A stretch of DNA of 64,000 bases from Perca fluviatilis (lineage: Eukaryota; Chordata; Actinopteri; Perciformes; Percidae), in NCBI RefSeq assembly GCF_010015445.1, contig NC_053121.1:31195934-31259933 (forward strand), read 5' to 3'. Under the pieces are notes generated by a model. That model was not told the DNA's origin. It saw only the letters and a program-made list of their open reading frames with translations, and searched no databases. Positions 25,201 through 40,200 of this stretch are shown here, piece by piece. The position numbers and the translations under genes are program-made. The number at the start of each line of letters is the position of its first letter. Position 1 is the first letter of the stretch.

Positions 25201-28200
25201 TAGACCTTCTATACATATTTTATATATGCAAACAGGCAGCTGCCAGCCAGCAGTAAGGTCATGACTCCAGATACATTTATCCTACAGTTGGTTAGGGTAT
25301 ATTTTCTAAATATTGCAGAGTCAACATCTTGGCAAATGAGAAATAGTAGCAAAGAGAGTGAAGAAAGTAGATTTCCTAGACTGGAAATGTTTCTACCTGG
25401 ACCCTGTCTTTTCTATTATTTCCAATTATATTAATCATTCCAAAACAAAGTCATCAGCTGCTGCCACTACAGACTTGCTTAATAGCCAGGATGAATTGGA
25501 GGAATGGTAACAGTAAATGTAAGTATTCATTTGGGCACCTGCTTATTGTTTTAAGAGAGAGCTGAACATTATGAACCTATCCCTGTCCTTTAAGACTCTT
25601 CTCTTTTTATTGACATGTATTATTTATAATGCTTTTGGGATGTAGTGTTGTCTTAATATTAGAGTGTCAAAACCCAGGAAACTAAGATTCCGGCACAAAT
25701 TGCACATAGTAATTGAAAATTATAAAGTATTGGGCTGAAAATGTTTGGGAGTAAAGCTTTAAGTTTACTTTGTGATTCTTCTATAGAGGCCTATTACATC
25801 ATCTTGCTGTCCTGCCTTTCGCTGAAACTCATCTCTCAGAAAATGGACCACAGGAAACTCAATCCACTCTCCACTCTGTTTTATAGTCTCAGCGGTAGAA
25901 GGAGCAGGAGCCGCTGGGGATGTAGCCACAGTACAAAAGGCTTGGGAGAGCTGTGTTTGCCTCTTGTGTTAGGACTGAAGGGATCCAGGAGTGTACTTAG
26001 TTTGATGTTCTTTGACTTTTTGTCTTTGTTGGAACGAAGCTCGGCTATTAGAAATTCCAAGGCAATATCCTAGAAGCCCAGATTCTAAGAGCATCCTCAG
26101 AGCTCTTATTACATCTCCACAGCTACCAGGCAGAGACGCTGCAGAGACTCTAATGAAGAAATTACAGGCAGGAGAGGTATGAGTACCAAGCCCAGGCCCA
26201 GACTGCATTTTACTGCCACTAGAAAGCTGACAGCGAGGTACAGAGGAGTGCAGGGGTGATATTTATTTTCCAAGAAGTGTTAAAATCAGATTAAGAGGGG
26301 TAATGGCTTAGAATGAGATAGAAGACAGAATATGCCAAAAACAAAACTATTTTTAATCAATAAACCACCTATGTCACTCAGCATGGTAATGTATGACTTA
26401 CTTGTTTTTCATTATTCTGGTAACATATCTTTAATGGTAGGCCGTAACTGTTGTGATGTTTCTGCTCTGCACTTCCCAGACAGGACATTGTTTTTTTCCC
26501 TTGGACTTCCTGTTGATTAGGTTTTAGCTTCTATATGTGGCACACTTTTTAGTTTTCTGCTCATGCTAACTTGTCAGTTCTTGTCTTCCAAACATATTGA
26601 AATGTAAAACACATAGCAATGCTTTTTTTATAGACCTACTATACACTGGCTGTTCGATCTAAAATATATAAGTTGTTATGAAGGATTTTGCACAGGATTA
26701 ATGCAAGTAATAATCACTCCCTCCTGGCATTATAATGCTACAACTTGTTTTACCTTAATGCCCAGTTCAGACCAAAGATTCGCGACAAGACGAGTTGAAA
26801 CTTGCAACTACTTGCAATGCGCCGGTCTGCAATGCTAGTTCTAAAATGGCTTTGTCTCGTCATGAATCTTTGGTCTGAACTGGGCTTACAGAGGGGTGTT
26901 AGAATGCAAAACCGATTCTACCTTGTCATAGTTGAATGCGACGATGAGTTTGGAAGGTAAATAGGACATACAGAGAACCTCAAAATCCCATTGACACCTC
27001 TTTCCTTGAAACTGCCTCTGAAAACGGGCAAATCTCAACGAACCACCGAGTTGACGTCACCTTGGTGGCTCCTCCTTATTTGGCTCTAGTCTCTACCTTT
27101 GTCACGCCCCAACATTTACATAGGCTACACCACTGATCTGAGATCAGGAAGTCTTCTGAATAGGGCGCGCAGATCTCAGAAATGTTTATGCGAGAAATCA
27201 ACTATGTAGAGGTGAAATATGGGCCGTTTTACGAAAATTGATCGCTAATTGCAAATCTTGTCCAACTGTGTGTCGGAGTTCAGCAGGAGCTCAGCAGGCT
27301 AACGTGACAGCGGCCGGTGCTGCCTCGCCACCCGGCGTGTCCTCCTTCACAGACCCCGGCCCGCTGTGAGCTAGATGGATCTCCATCACGGCCGGCTGGG
27401 GTTTATGTGACAGAACCAGAGCAGGACTCGAGATCAGTATAAAATCTCACTCTTACATCACCCTTTACTCTGAAGGGTGGGCAGGGTCAAATCCCGGAGG
27501 ATGCTATAGTTGTAAACCTGAATGAGTAATGTTCACAGGGTTAGAGTAGTGCTGTGGGGATTTGATTCACATGGATGCCAGTCATGTTGAAAATGCACAC
27601 ACTCCTGTTCAAATGCTCTGGCTGCAAATGTGCTGTCTTAGTAACACAGATGGGTTCGCCGTCAGTGTGTGTGTGATCAGATATACCAAACATACAGGAA
27701 AAGTGAAGTTCAGGACAGAGTTCATTCTGTATGTTGTGTACTAGAGGCAGAAAATTGGGCGCAGCTTTGTCAGAATAAATCTGAAAAGAAGATTTTGTAG
27801 ATTCAATCATTTACTAAACACAAATCATTTCATCAGAAGCAGATTAAGGCAATACTATGATTAGTGCAGCTGTTTTGTTAACACATTCATCGGGTTAAAT
27901 CAGGGGAATGAAACTTGAAATCTAAATAAACATAAACTGATTAACAGGCCCGTATTAATTGTAAATCCTCAAATTACTGTTTCATGTTATTACATTAGCC
28001 TGATTTCTTTCAGAGCTATAAATCTTGGCACATGCCAGAAGTCAGTGATCAAGAGAAAGACAAGTGTTTCTACATGTTAGCAGTAGTAGAAAATCAAAGT
28101 GAAGTGTTAGCATCACAAATTAGCTCCCACCCCACAAACAGCCATTTAGAAAGATGTTCTGAGTGAGATGAATTAAAACTGATGTAATGGTATTAGTAAC

Positions 28201-31200
28201 GATGCAGAAATAATGAATGAACGTCTGCAGCGCTGTTACAGTTATGTTTGGTCTGATGAAGCCAGCATTACTGAATCTAAATGACCTAACTTTCCCAAAC
28301 ATTGTATGTGTTTATTCTTAGTTTTTTTTTATGCTATTAATGAACATCAGCATCCATATGAATACATTTAGCTTACCCTTTAGTAGCTTGAAGGTTGACA
28401 AGATCCTCTTATTCCACACTGTCTCACAAAATATATCTTCTGTATCGTCTTGTTTTAGTTTTTCATTAAAGCTGTATGATATTCACATTATATGGGGTGA
28501 AATATTCAAACTCAAGACCTCATCATCATGGTAGTGTTGATGAACAACAGCTTCTCAAAACTTCTCAGTGGTTACAGCTGTCTCACTGCCAGCCCATGTG
28601 TGTTTATTACCAATGTATCATGTCTTAGCTATGCATAAATACATGTACTGTGTAGTGAAATGGCCTGCCAGCTATCAAAAGGCAGAACATTATTAGAACA
28701 ACAGCAGGAGCTTTTTCAGTCTCCACTAATCAGCTCTGATTCCACATGCATGGATTCATAATGATAAAATGACAGATAGAAGATCCTTCCCTCTGTTTCC
28801 CTCTCTGTTACCCAGCATGCATGTCAGCAGTCTATTTCAGTCGCTGGGTGTCCAACACTATTAACACAAAAGGTCCCAACATTATGGGCTTAGTAATTCA
28901 TGCTAATCATATGGGGTCTAATTATGATAATGTATGTAGCAGTATTCAGCGCTCTGCACTTTAAATCTGAGTCAGTAAGTTTGATACTGAGATATCTACA
29001 AGGGGACGCCCTAAGTGGTGTAAGATGCATACTGTACACAACGTCCCTGGCTCAATTCTGGCCTGTTTCTCAATCCTAAAATCCACCTTCATTCTTCACT
29101 ACTTCACTAACTATGCAATGCAGACAGAAGTGCCAAGAAATACTCTTAAAACAGTGCAAGCAACAAAAAAAAAAACTACCATGTTAGAGGTTATGCACAT
29201 GCTGAATGTTGAAGTGACCAGTGTCCCTGCCCTGCTGAGTGACCAACACACAGCAACACAGTCAGCGTTTGCCATTGAGGAAAACATTGCTTAAATGCCG
29301 AAGAGCCGTTTCACAATCGACTTCATAACCAAACTCAGGATGCAAAATGTAAAACACAAGTTTAAAGCAAAAGAGAAGCAATATGATGCAATACTTTCTA
29401 AGGGGCTGTATAGCATATTCTGAATTAAACAAGATTTCTACACACTGCCTTTGAAACCATAGTGATTTTGATCAGGCTAACAAATTCTGCCTTGAAATAG
29501 GAGCAGGTGTCTGTATGCCTTCAGGGTGTGTCTTCAGTATAATGCTATTTCCCCCATTAAATTACATATTAATAAATATACATGTCGGTAAACTCGAATT
29601 ACTAATCCCATTTTAATGTCCATAGACCAGTGACTGTCTGTTACATCATATGGATACTTTTTGATTCAGATGGCACTTACCTTTGCCAAGACATGTTTTG
29701 TAATACTCCTGGTATTGCAGCTTCACCTTTTTTGAGAGGATTGTTCACATTATATATGTTGGGGGTCCTCCTGGTTTCGTTCAGTTCTGCCTTGGGCCAG
29801 TTATCATAAAACAAACTCTTTGGAAGCCAAGACTTTTGTTGTTCACTGTGTTTGAGTTTAGTTCATACACTGTTTGGGCTTTCAGGGAAAAAAGGCTCAC
29901 AGTAGCTCCACTCTTATTTATGTGACAAGAGATATTAGCACAAAATTCTGCTGAATTATTAATAAGTGACCCAATTAAAGAGTAGAAACCAATGTTTTAT
30001 CACTGGTCCACTTGTTATTAAACTGAAGGGATAGCACCAGGAGCTCAGCAGCCACAGCCTACAGACAAACACTTGTATACAGCTAAAGAAAAATAAATTA
30101 AGACATGTCATCTATCTGTGCCCCCACTCCTTCACGTGTAAAGTTAAAAACTCGAAAGTCCATTGGAATCACTGCCATCATTGTACTTCTTTATCTTTCT
30201 GTAATATAGTTCAAATAGCCCTTGAAAACTTAAAATAAATGATACTTCATTCAACTGTGTTTTTGATTGCAGCTCTAAGGTAGGGCTGGGCAATATATCA
30301 ATATTATATCAATATTGATATATTGTAATATCCTGATATGACATAAGTGTTGTCTTTTCCTGATTTTAAAGGCTGAATTACAGTAAACTCACCAGACTGC
30401 TTTAGCTGTTCTATTATTTGCCTTTAACCACTAAGTCACTTTATCCCGTTTATCAAAAAAATCATTCAGGAAATATTTTGTGACGCACCAATTGTCAACC
30501 CTACAATATCGCCACAATATCAATATCGAGGTAGTTGGTTAAAAATATTGTGATAAAAAATTGATTTTCTTCATATTGCCCTGCTCTACTCTGAGGTAGT
30601 AACTAGTAATTGTAGTAAAAACAACCCACAGTTACCTACTAACTGCTGACACAAATACTTCACAACACAACAACACAATCTCTCTCTCACTCAGAGACAA
30701 AAACAAGCCCACAATTAGTCACTGGAGGACACACACACACACACACACACACACACCTTTGCGTTTATCGGTGTTTTTTGCCCCCAATGGTGCCTTTGGG
30801 AGGCACTGGTTATGGTTATGGTTAGGAATAAGGTTAGGGTTAGGTGCCTTGAAGGCAGCGGTCGCAGCGCTGCCTGGAAGGAGCAGTTGGGGGCAAAAAC
30901 CACCATTGAGCCACCTTTGCCTCCTGTAAGACACACATCGCTCAGTTAACAGCCTCCCTAGGGAGTCATCACATGGAGGATTTTTTTTTAGGCAATTCAT
31001 TAATAGTGAGATGAACATCGCTCTGTCATAACGGAAGCCACAATGACTATGAAGATGTTGCTGACTAAATGTCAACCTACATGGTTGTCCTCAGGTAGAA
31101 TTAATTTCCGGTGCCAGAGCCAAGTTTTGGAGCAGTTACAGTAAAGGCAACAAAATGTAAAACAAAACTTTACTCAAGTGGGCAGCAGTGGCAAAAGTGA

Positions 31201-34200
31201 CAGGATTCAACCAATACATTTGAAAGGTTGTATGTACAGTATATCTACAGAAGTTACAAAAAGATACAGGATGTAGGTGTAAATGATTTAGAACATCAAT
31301 AGAAGAATAATATGTGTCTTAAGCTTTGAGTCTTAGGTCTGAAACCCTTTCAAAACCATTGTTGTTCTCTGAGTTCCTGAATAATTAGTATTTTGGAGAT
31401 GAGGTTGTTGAATTTCCTTTAATGAACTAACTGTTCTCCACTCACTTTCTGTCCCTGTCCACAAATCATTACGTCCACGTACACACACGGTGGCTGCCCA
31501 GATACCACACAATGGCAGCTTTACAAAAAACACTGCCAAGCTAATTAACTGGAGAGGTCGTTGTCAGAATTTCCTGTGCATCCCATCATTTATTACATCT
31601 CCTGGAGAGACCTTTTCTGGTTTATAGCTGAAATCCATTTTATTTTTTACTAATTACATTTTTTCCTCCTCCTGCGGCCTTTTATGGTCTGTTGGTTCTT
31701 GTACTGTGCATGCTACAAATCAATACACAAAATAGTCTAACAGGAATTCTACATAGTGAAACTAATTGATGTGCACAGCTTGGTCAGGCTTTCTTTCAAA
31801 TTTATTGGAGACATTTTTGTTACAGTAGTGATGATATGGCACATTGTTGCACAGGAAAGAGAAAAGATATGAAAAGGCAAAGCTGCAGGGCTCGGTGATG
31901 TCGTTTACAGCTGCTCTTTATCTCACGGATGACTGGCTAGGGGGGGATTTATAATTCAGAAATAGCCGCATATCTAATGAAGATAGAGATGTCTTTCTTT
32001 GTGTCACTATGTTTTAACTTTGTGGTCAGCAGGGTCAAAAATAAGCCAAAACACAACTCTCTTAAATCACTATCGGCCCAATATCAGATATCAGCATCGG
32101 ATCGGTGCATTCCTATTACTGTATTAATGAAACCGAAAAATCTTGTGAATGAAAACAAAAAATTATCTTTTATGAAGAAAACAAATAATGTTAAGACTAA
32201 CAAAGAATCTTTAAACTAATAAAATAAGCATTGGTTTTCATTATCATATCATTCTTTATGATAGAAACATAAATTTACCGCTACAATGCAAAGTACAATG
32301 AAATTAAAAACAATGAAAAATGGGCAGGCAGCATTAGGTCAAAAGCACAGCATGCAGTCACACCTACAGATAATTTGATCCAGCCAACCTGTAATGGATA
32401 AATGTACACACACTTGCACACAGAGGAGTGACCTTTACAAACCAGGAATTGAGCAAATGCATGTTGGACTTTTCAGCCCTTTTGTTGTAATTTACATTAC
32501 ATCTCAGATGTCAGCCTGCTCCCTCATAAAACTGCACGTTATGGGGTTTAGATTACCTTGTTACTCCCTACAAACCACACTGCAGTTCATATGAAAGCAG
32601 ACATGATTTTGTGTGACAAGACTTTGAATGACATTGTTCACATGTGCCCAAATGAACTGATCTGTTTTACCATGTATACATATGGTTCTGTACAGGTCTG
32701 CATATTTACTACATTAAATTGTCTGTGTAGATTCTTCTAAATGGACTGTGCCAACTCCACTTTGATCATGTACACACCATTTCCCTCACATTGACTGGTA
32801 TATACTGCATTCTGTGAAATTTAAACTTGAAGGAATTTTATAATTAATTTTATTTACATTTGAGCCATTGTTTCGTTGTCTTTGTGCATACACAAAGTTT
32901 TATGCATCTGGTCCCTGGGCAGTGTTTGCTTTATACTGAGCCAACTTACACTTAAAAACTTGACTTAAAAAAAGACAACACTATTAAAACCAATTGACGT
33001 GTTTCAACGAGTCTCTAACTTGGCAGAACTCCAGGTATACAGGAAAACAGACATTGAGTACTGTGAGTCCTTGTAGTTGGAGGGTTAGAGCTAAATAATG
33101 AAATGCAAATCATAGCTGATTCAATACAAAGCATAAGTTTGATTAGTCAAGGCTTTATAGAGTGCAATAAGTTGTTATTAAGTTACTGTTTACAGAGTAA
33201 ATGACCTGCTCTTTGAATGTTTGAGTGTCTGGGACACAAGTTGTTTTGGACAGCTGACATTTTTTTTAAATCACACTGTTAATATTTGCTTGAAAGGTTA
33301 ATTATTTTTACAACCTTAATCTATCTAGGGATGGCTTACTGAGCAGAACAAATCTGTCACCTTGTTTTTTATATCGTTGTCATGGAAAGAGTTGCCTGCC
33401 CCTCTCCTTCACAAATTACAGAACAGCCGGTAATGTTGAATTCAGTGATTTGTTTATAAACACAGATTACGGTTCTATTTGTTTGAGCCTGGGGATGTAT
33501 TTGAATGATGGTCTCTAAAATCCTAAACCTGTCCTCTGCTGTAATTTATACTTTGCGTTTAGAAACTGAGATGCGTTTATACAATAGGCAAGTGCCTTGC
33601 TCAGGTGCTCAGACTGTTGCTTTAACCATTACCATTTTTGGGGATTGAAAAATAATATATAGTATAGTATAAAAATGATAAGGTCATATTTCTATTTACC
33701 TCGGTACAACTAGTGTAATGGCTAACTATGCTTCCGGTTGTTAAATGAAGTGTTACGCTGCTTTCTCTGACTGGATGTTTTAAAGTTTAATCATAAAATG
33801 CTATGTACTATAGAGGCTATGTTTTTCTCTTTTAGCCCTTTTGCAGTTTTTAAAATACTACTGTATTTTAGTGACCTTCTGTGGCTGTTTGTTCAACTCT
33901 GAGCCCTACAGGCTGTTTGGCTCAGAGTTTAGTATTCATATCATTCCTGAACTGTTTACAGTGGAATTAATGGTGTGTTGTCTTCCATCAAACTAGTGTA
34001 GCCAGTTTTTAGTTCGAACAGACAGCAACTCACACAGTGTGCTTATGAGGAGGGAAAAAACAGAGCAAAATAGCACTGTCTCACTCTGTTGTCATGCCTA
34101 GAGCAAAGACCCGGGAGTCAGAAGTATTCAGTGTCTGGTTAAATTCTTTATAGGACACATGGCTGCACTGGGAAGCCGGGTTCTGACTGTGACCTGGCAA

Positions 34201-37200
34201 GCTCTGAGAAGACAAATAAAACAGTGCATAAAAAGGATGCTAAAAAGGGATATAACAATGGCTAGTTGAGGGGAAAATCAGTTAAATGGAATACAAACAG
34301 GCTAACCAGAGGCTTTACTAAAGCTGGGGCTTTACTGAATAAACTTCTGGCTAAATTAAATATATCAGGGCAAATTCAATATAGCTGTTAGTTGGACTTT
34401 ATACAAGTGATTTAAAAGTGGAAATATGGAATATAAAGTGGCTGAGTGGAATGAAAGACATTGGCTTTATGACATTAAACAGTGGCTAAAATGGGTTAAA
34501 ATCCCATCTACTAACTTACATTATTAGATGTGTGTGATCGCCACTGGAAATGTCACTGACATTGAGAATCACAATTATTTCAACATAACAATGGCCAGAG
34601 GTAATAAAGTGCAGTATGTTTTAGAATAAAAGTCTTTGGCTCTGCATGTATGTACAGTTGGTCCTTTAATCAGCTGATTTATTGTCCCACATACAAACAA
34701 AACAAGCTGCTATGTTGTTATCAATTCTCATTCTGCTCTCATGAACTTTAAATAAAGGTCACTGAGGTCAGGCTGGCACAAAACTGACTGAAAATACCAC
34801 ACAATTTCCATGTTCAAAGATGTAAATCTAATCTTTTGAATAAGACCATGTCCAAACCTTTGTTGTAGGTCTAAAAATAGCATTACAATAAAAGCACTTC
34901 CTGCACTGCACTATTTTGTTAGCAATTTTGCTAACTATTTTAAAACAGCAACAGTTAAATTGTTAGCTATATTATTTGTTTTAGAATTATTACAAAGACT
35001 ATATTTATTATTTTCTTATTGAGTGACAGGATAATAGAGGTACAGTTCCAGCAGTGTGAAAGCAGGGAGGGGCTGAAGGGCGACTGTCCCAGCCTCGCAA
35101 CTACAATCACTCTGAATTCAGGCCATTGTTGGAGTTTGTAAAAGCTATGGAGCCACCAGACCATGTAACACTCACTACTCAGCCCACAGTAGTGGCCTAG
35201 ATACTGGGGCACTGCACTAGTTTGATGCTCTTCTTCTGCTTCTGCTGTTGTGGGGTTTCCACCCTGAGGGAGAGTTTCATGTGTCATTTGGCTTTCGCTC
35301 AAACAGGAATTACAGCCCTTTTACAAATTTGCTGGAAGTAAATCGTCCTCCCACTGTGTTTGAATTGTCCCCTGTGGTCAATAAGAGACACACTATCAAC
35401 AAGCAGCCATACGGCCATGCAGTCTTTGGCCACAGTTTGAGCTAGCGTGTCAGGTTAGGATGCAGCACAACAGTACTCGTTTTCACAAAATGAACAACTG
35501 ACTTGCTAAATGGCTTTTTCAAGGGCAATTTTTATGTGAAAATTACTACTCAGTATTTTTGGAAACAAGGATGGTTAAGTATGCATTTTAAGCCTGAACT
35601 TCTTCTGAACTTAAATCTATTCGCTGCTGTCATGCAAAATTCAAAAAGTGCAAAAAGTCTTTTTTCTATGCATTGCATATGAAAAGCTATAGCTGAATGG
35701 ACTGGAATATAACATATACACACATAACAGATATGTGATATAAAAGACAACATAAAATTTAAGGTGGAATGAAAGTGACACCGCAGGGGGGAGTGTGTCT
35801 TTATTGGCAGAGGCTGACATGTTTCCTGTTGCCTTTATTCAGACATTGTAAGCATCAGTGAGACAATGGATTTTCTCACATAAATTCACTCAACAGCAGC
35901 ACTCATCTTTTTTCTATTATGCAGCTCTGAGATTCCTTGCTTGTCATCCCGGGTTTGTTGTTTGTTTGATCATTTTGTATTCCTACACAAATTTGTATTT
36001 TTTTCCCTCTTCTTTTGGTTTTATTTCCTGATTTAATTTCACCACTTCTCAAATAACAAATTTAAACTACAACCAAACAAGACCATTAAACTCAAACTAA
36101 ACCAAACTTGATTCTGCTGAAGTAAGGTGGACAGTCGTGTACTACACAGCTCTTTTGGAAAGCGTTTGGCGTTTTTCTCAAAGAGTCTTTGTCTGGCTGC
36201 AGATTCCAGTGACCTTGCTGGACACTCTGGCAGGGAGAGGGAGTGAGCGAGAGACAAAGAAAAGAGAGGGAGGTGGATATAGGAGAGAGAAAGAGAGAGA
36301 AAAGAAAGGGAAAGCTAAGGGCAAAAGAGGAGACAGAGAAAGAGAAAAAAGAAGAGGGGGTGTTATAGGAAAATTAGAATAAAGCATGAGAGATAGAATA
36401 ATGAGAGAGGGAAAAATAAACAGTCTGAGCAAGAGAAACAGAGAAGTAGAGGTGTAGTGAAAGAAACAGAGATGAAAACAGGCGAGTCAGAGCAGAAAGA
36501 CAAATGAGAGAGGGCTGGAGAAACAGAAGAGAGGAAAGTATGGGCTTTGGCGATAAAGACACAGACCACCAGAGACAGAGAGCAAGAGAGAGAAGGTGTG
36601 TGTGTGATTGTGAATGTGTGCATGTAAAAGAGAAAGACATTTGTATAAAATTGTGTACTTGTGTGCGTGAGAGAGAGACAGAGAGAGGGCAGAGAAGTGT
36701 TTGACAAAAGGCTTTTGTTGTGGAAGTGGCCATTTTGAATCTTCTCCTGGTTCCGGATGGCTCCACTTCACTGTGTCCCAGCCTAGTTGTTTGGCCTAGT
36801 TTCTCATTAAGTCTCCACTTATACGATGACAGCGTTTACTCTGTGTCGGCCTACTCACTATTTATGGCAAACATCATTACAATTACTCCAGACGCGGCGC
36901 AGCTCGATGCCACACAGATGAAAAGAGTTTCTCTCCCGAGGGCAGCACATGGTGCTATAGCATATTTGTTCATGTGCTTATGCATATTTAAGCCTGTTAA
37001 CTACAAATCGAAAACACTTTGATATGTGCACACCAATTTTCAACGACGACTGTTTTGACGTTTTTTCTTCTTTGTCCATTGAAAGATGCTCTGACAGCCA
37101 GGTTTTGACTCAGCTGCCGAACATCTACCACTTTCATAAACGAGCACCATGTCACTCTTATAAGTTTGGCTTTTTGACAAAATAACGTGGCAATGCTCTT

Positions 37201-40200
37201 CTGCAGCCATCTCTCAAATCTCAGATGTTGGAGTGTCTTTGAACACCAAACATAATTTTTGTTTTTTTAAATAAAATGTCCAAAATGGCAAATGCTTTAT
37301 CAAGTCAGAATAATTAACACTTTAAAAAACTACTGCTGGCTAATTGTTCGCCAAGATTGATTAGGTGTGATTACTTAGCTTTCTCCAGCAAGGTTTTAGC
37401 AGCTACACATTGATTTTTATGCTGCTCTGGTATTTACAGTCAGTTTGATATGCAAAACAATTGCTGAAGTTATCAAGCACACAAGCCAAACATGTAATGA
37501 CTCACGCTGTTTTATATCACTGTAAATTAAATATCTTGGACTGCTGTTTGGATAAAAGGTACAATTCAAAGACGTCACATTGGGATCTCAGTACTCAGTA
37601 CGCTGCTACACATTTAATAAGGTAAGGAATATTGACTCTTAACTGTTTCCACCTCATCAGTGTACTTCATAAAAAGAGAAACCAGTAATAGTCTGCATAG
37701 GCAGTGTATGAAAACAGGGTACAATCCCTAATGTGACAGAATTCCTGCAGCATAATGCAGGTTAGATTAGATTGGATGGATAAGCAGGATTATATCCACA
37801 AAGGGAGACTTCTTCATCAGTGACTGCCGATCACAAGACTGTAAAGAAAAACTACACTCACGGAGACACACACAATATCCTTCATACGTTAACAGTAAGA
37901 CTATGAAAAGGGCATAACCTCACTTTGCAAGCACTGTCGGCACATACATACATGCAAGTTGTTGTGCATACATACACAGAAACACAGATAAACAGAGACC
38001 TCTGCTGCCTTTCTATACAGTGAGTCACAACACCCTGATTCATCTCCATTGATCTAAACCTTCCCAGTAGCCTCTGAGTCAGTCATTTTGTTATTCCTTT
38101 CTGCGAGTCATCTTACATCATTCAAAAAGCGGCTTATTGCACTGAAGCGTTTCTATAAATGAGATTCACTATGTTATACAACTGAACTTTCAGAGTTTTG
38201 ATGCTTCACAATCAGTCGTACAGACGTTCCTCTGACCATCTGTTCTGAAGTGAATCACCCCATTTACCGCAACCATGCTAACTTGTCTTGCACACATCCA
38301 TGCAACAATAAAAACCTTAGATGCATAGTGCTAGCTGTGAGATGCTGTGCTGAAAATTCAGCTGGGATGAGAGTTAGTCATGGAAACGGCTTAATATTAT
38401 GGGCTGTCTTCCCTTGATGTAGCTCAAGCTAATTAAGCCTTGTACCGAGCTACTCAGGTCCGTTTGAAGTATGCAAGAGACTCACTTTAATGGTCTGCTT
38501 TATGCAATTCTGTGTTTTCGCATTTAATCTGAACATGTTTACAACCCAGGGACCTGATTATACAGATAGGGCCTCAGAGCTTAATGAAGATACACCTACA
38601 TTTACTTCTACGACTTGATTTCCAAATTACTTGAAATGTATCTTTTACCATAAAAATGCAGAAAATAAAACCAACCGCCTGCTGAACAATATTACTAGTA
38701 ATCATCATCATGATTTTGTGCTACAAGTCATTTTGTATGATCGATGTGTGATTACTTTCAGCTGATGTATAATTTTGGAAAGACACATTTATATGAGGTT
38801 TACAGACTTGTGATGTACAGTACCCATTGGGTTTTATTGTGCTGTATTATACTCTATAGAAATATGCTTGACTAACTGTTATGCCATAAAAATGTTTATA
38901 TCAGATTAATTTTGAAAGGGACAAATTGCATCCATGTGTTGATAATCACACAAGAACTGTACAGCTGGCTGTCAAGAACATTAAGCTAATTCTACAGGTG
39001 CACTCAGAGGAAGTTGAGAAAGAAAATGTAAAGGTAAATGTGGTGGTGCACACTGACCCCTACTGTTGATGGCATGTTATCACCCTATTCTGTAAAACGC
39101 ACACCCCTGGGCTACTGTGATGACTGATGTGTGAGCAGCAGGGTCACTCAGTGGCATACGAAGACGGAAAGGTCACAGCGTTTTGTGTTTGTCATTTGTT
39201 TAGGATCGGAGTGCTGTGTGCATATGCTGCCAATCAAAACCTGAGCTCTCAGGTGAAGAACATACGGAGATTGGTCAACAGCAACATGAGGGACCTGCAC
39301 ACCTTCGCTAATGATACACCAATGGTGAGACAGATGGGTGAACATTATCACTCTGCTTTGTGTCCTTAAGCTCCAACACAATATTAAACCATGTTATCAA
39401 AGTAGAAACTGAGAAAAATTGTATTATATGCTGTCAATGCAAACTTAATCATTACATTCTCGAACAATACTACAAATTAAATTCAATAATAAAACTTTAA
39501 ATTGAACAGCAATTACTTTGCTGCTTGTGTTAAAGAACAGCTACTAGTAACGGAAATGTTAGCTAGCGTAATAGTTTGGGTAAAGCATGGAATAAAGGTT
39601 CAGTCATGGTTAAATGAAAAGCTAAACATTTCAAACTCACTCAACTGAGATATAGCCTTCAAATTTTGTGCACGTGCCAGTAACAAATTTGCTTTTTAAA
39701 CATTATATGTTTATGATAACGTTTTTATATTTTCTGAATTTCCTTTTGACAAATAAGATTGAACTGTGCTATACTTCAGAGTGCTCGTTGGTGTCTATGA
39801 GTCTGACGAGACTAATAAACTATGCTCTGTTGTGTTTCCTGTTTGCAGCAAATTGATTACCTAATATCCCAATATGCCACAGCCAAGAACAAAGTCATCT
39901 ATGACCTAGATAGTAAGTAGACCTCCTCTGTGCCTTTGATAGTAAAGTAAGTGGACAGAAATGATTCCCTGAGTTCTTGCTATTGGTCATATATCATGCT
40001 TATTATCTAAATTCACTGTGTCTACTTTCCTTCACTTGTTTTTACAAAGGATTTGTGAAAAAACTAGGTCTAGAAAGCTACAGCTTTGACTGTTATACAG
40101 GATCCCTTGAGTATTCATCCTACTTTTGTTGAAGTACTGCAGGCAGCTCTTTTTCTGAAAGTTAACACCTGCAAAAGCAGCAAACATAATGAAGAAAGGG

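Larger units (their letters stand above)
24361..39203 (+). other. Intron 4 (14.8 kb)
   Basis: The largest intron in view. It holds a palindromic MITE at 26760-26885, a truncated TTAA-family copy at 26892-27467, a hAT-type MITE at 30281-30588, a telomere-like inverted repeat at 30771-30903, an AC tract at 30729 and a long purine-rich tract at 36231-36697. Other stretches, such as 27500-30200 and 31000-36000, show no exon, RNA gene or clear repeat apart from short relics (for example a CGGATCGGTGCATTCC piece near 32097). Confidence 0.75.

Noticed and set aside
36363..36771. Overlapping minus-strand frames rich in Ser, Leu and Phe
   Set aside because: These are translations of the complement of the purine-rich tract; low complexity, no domain.
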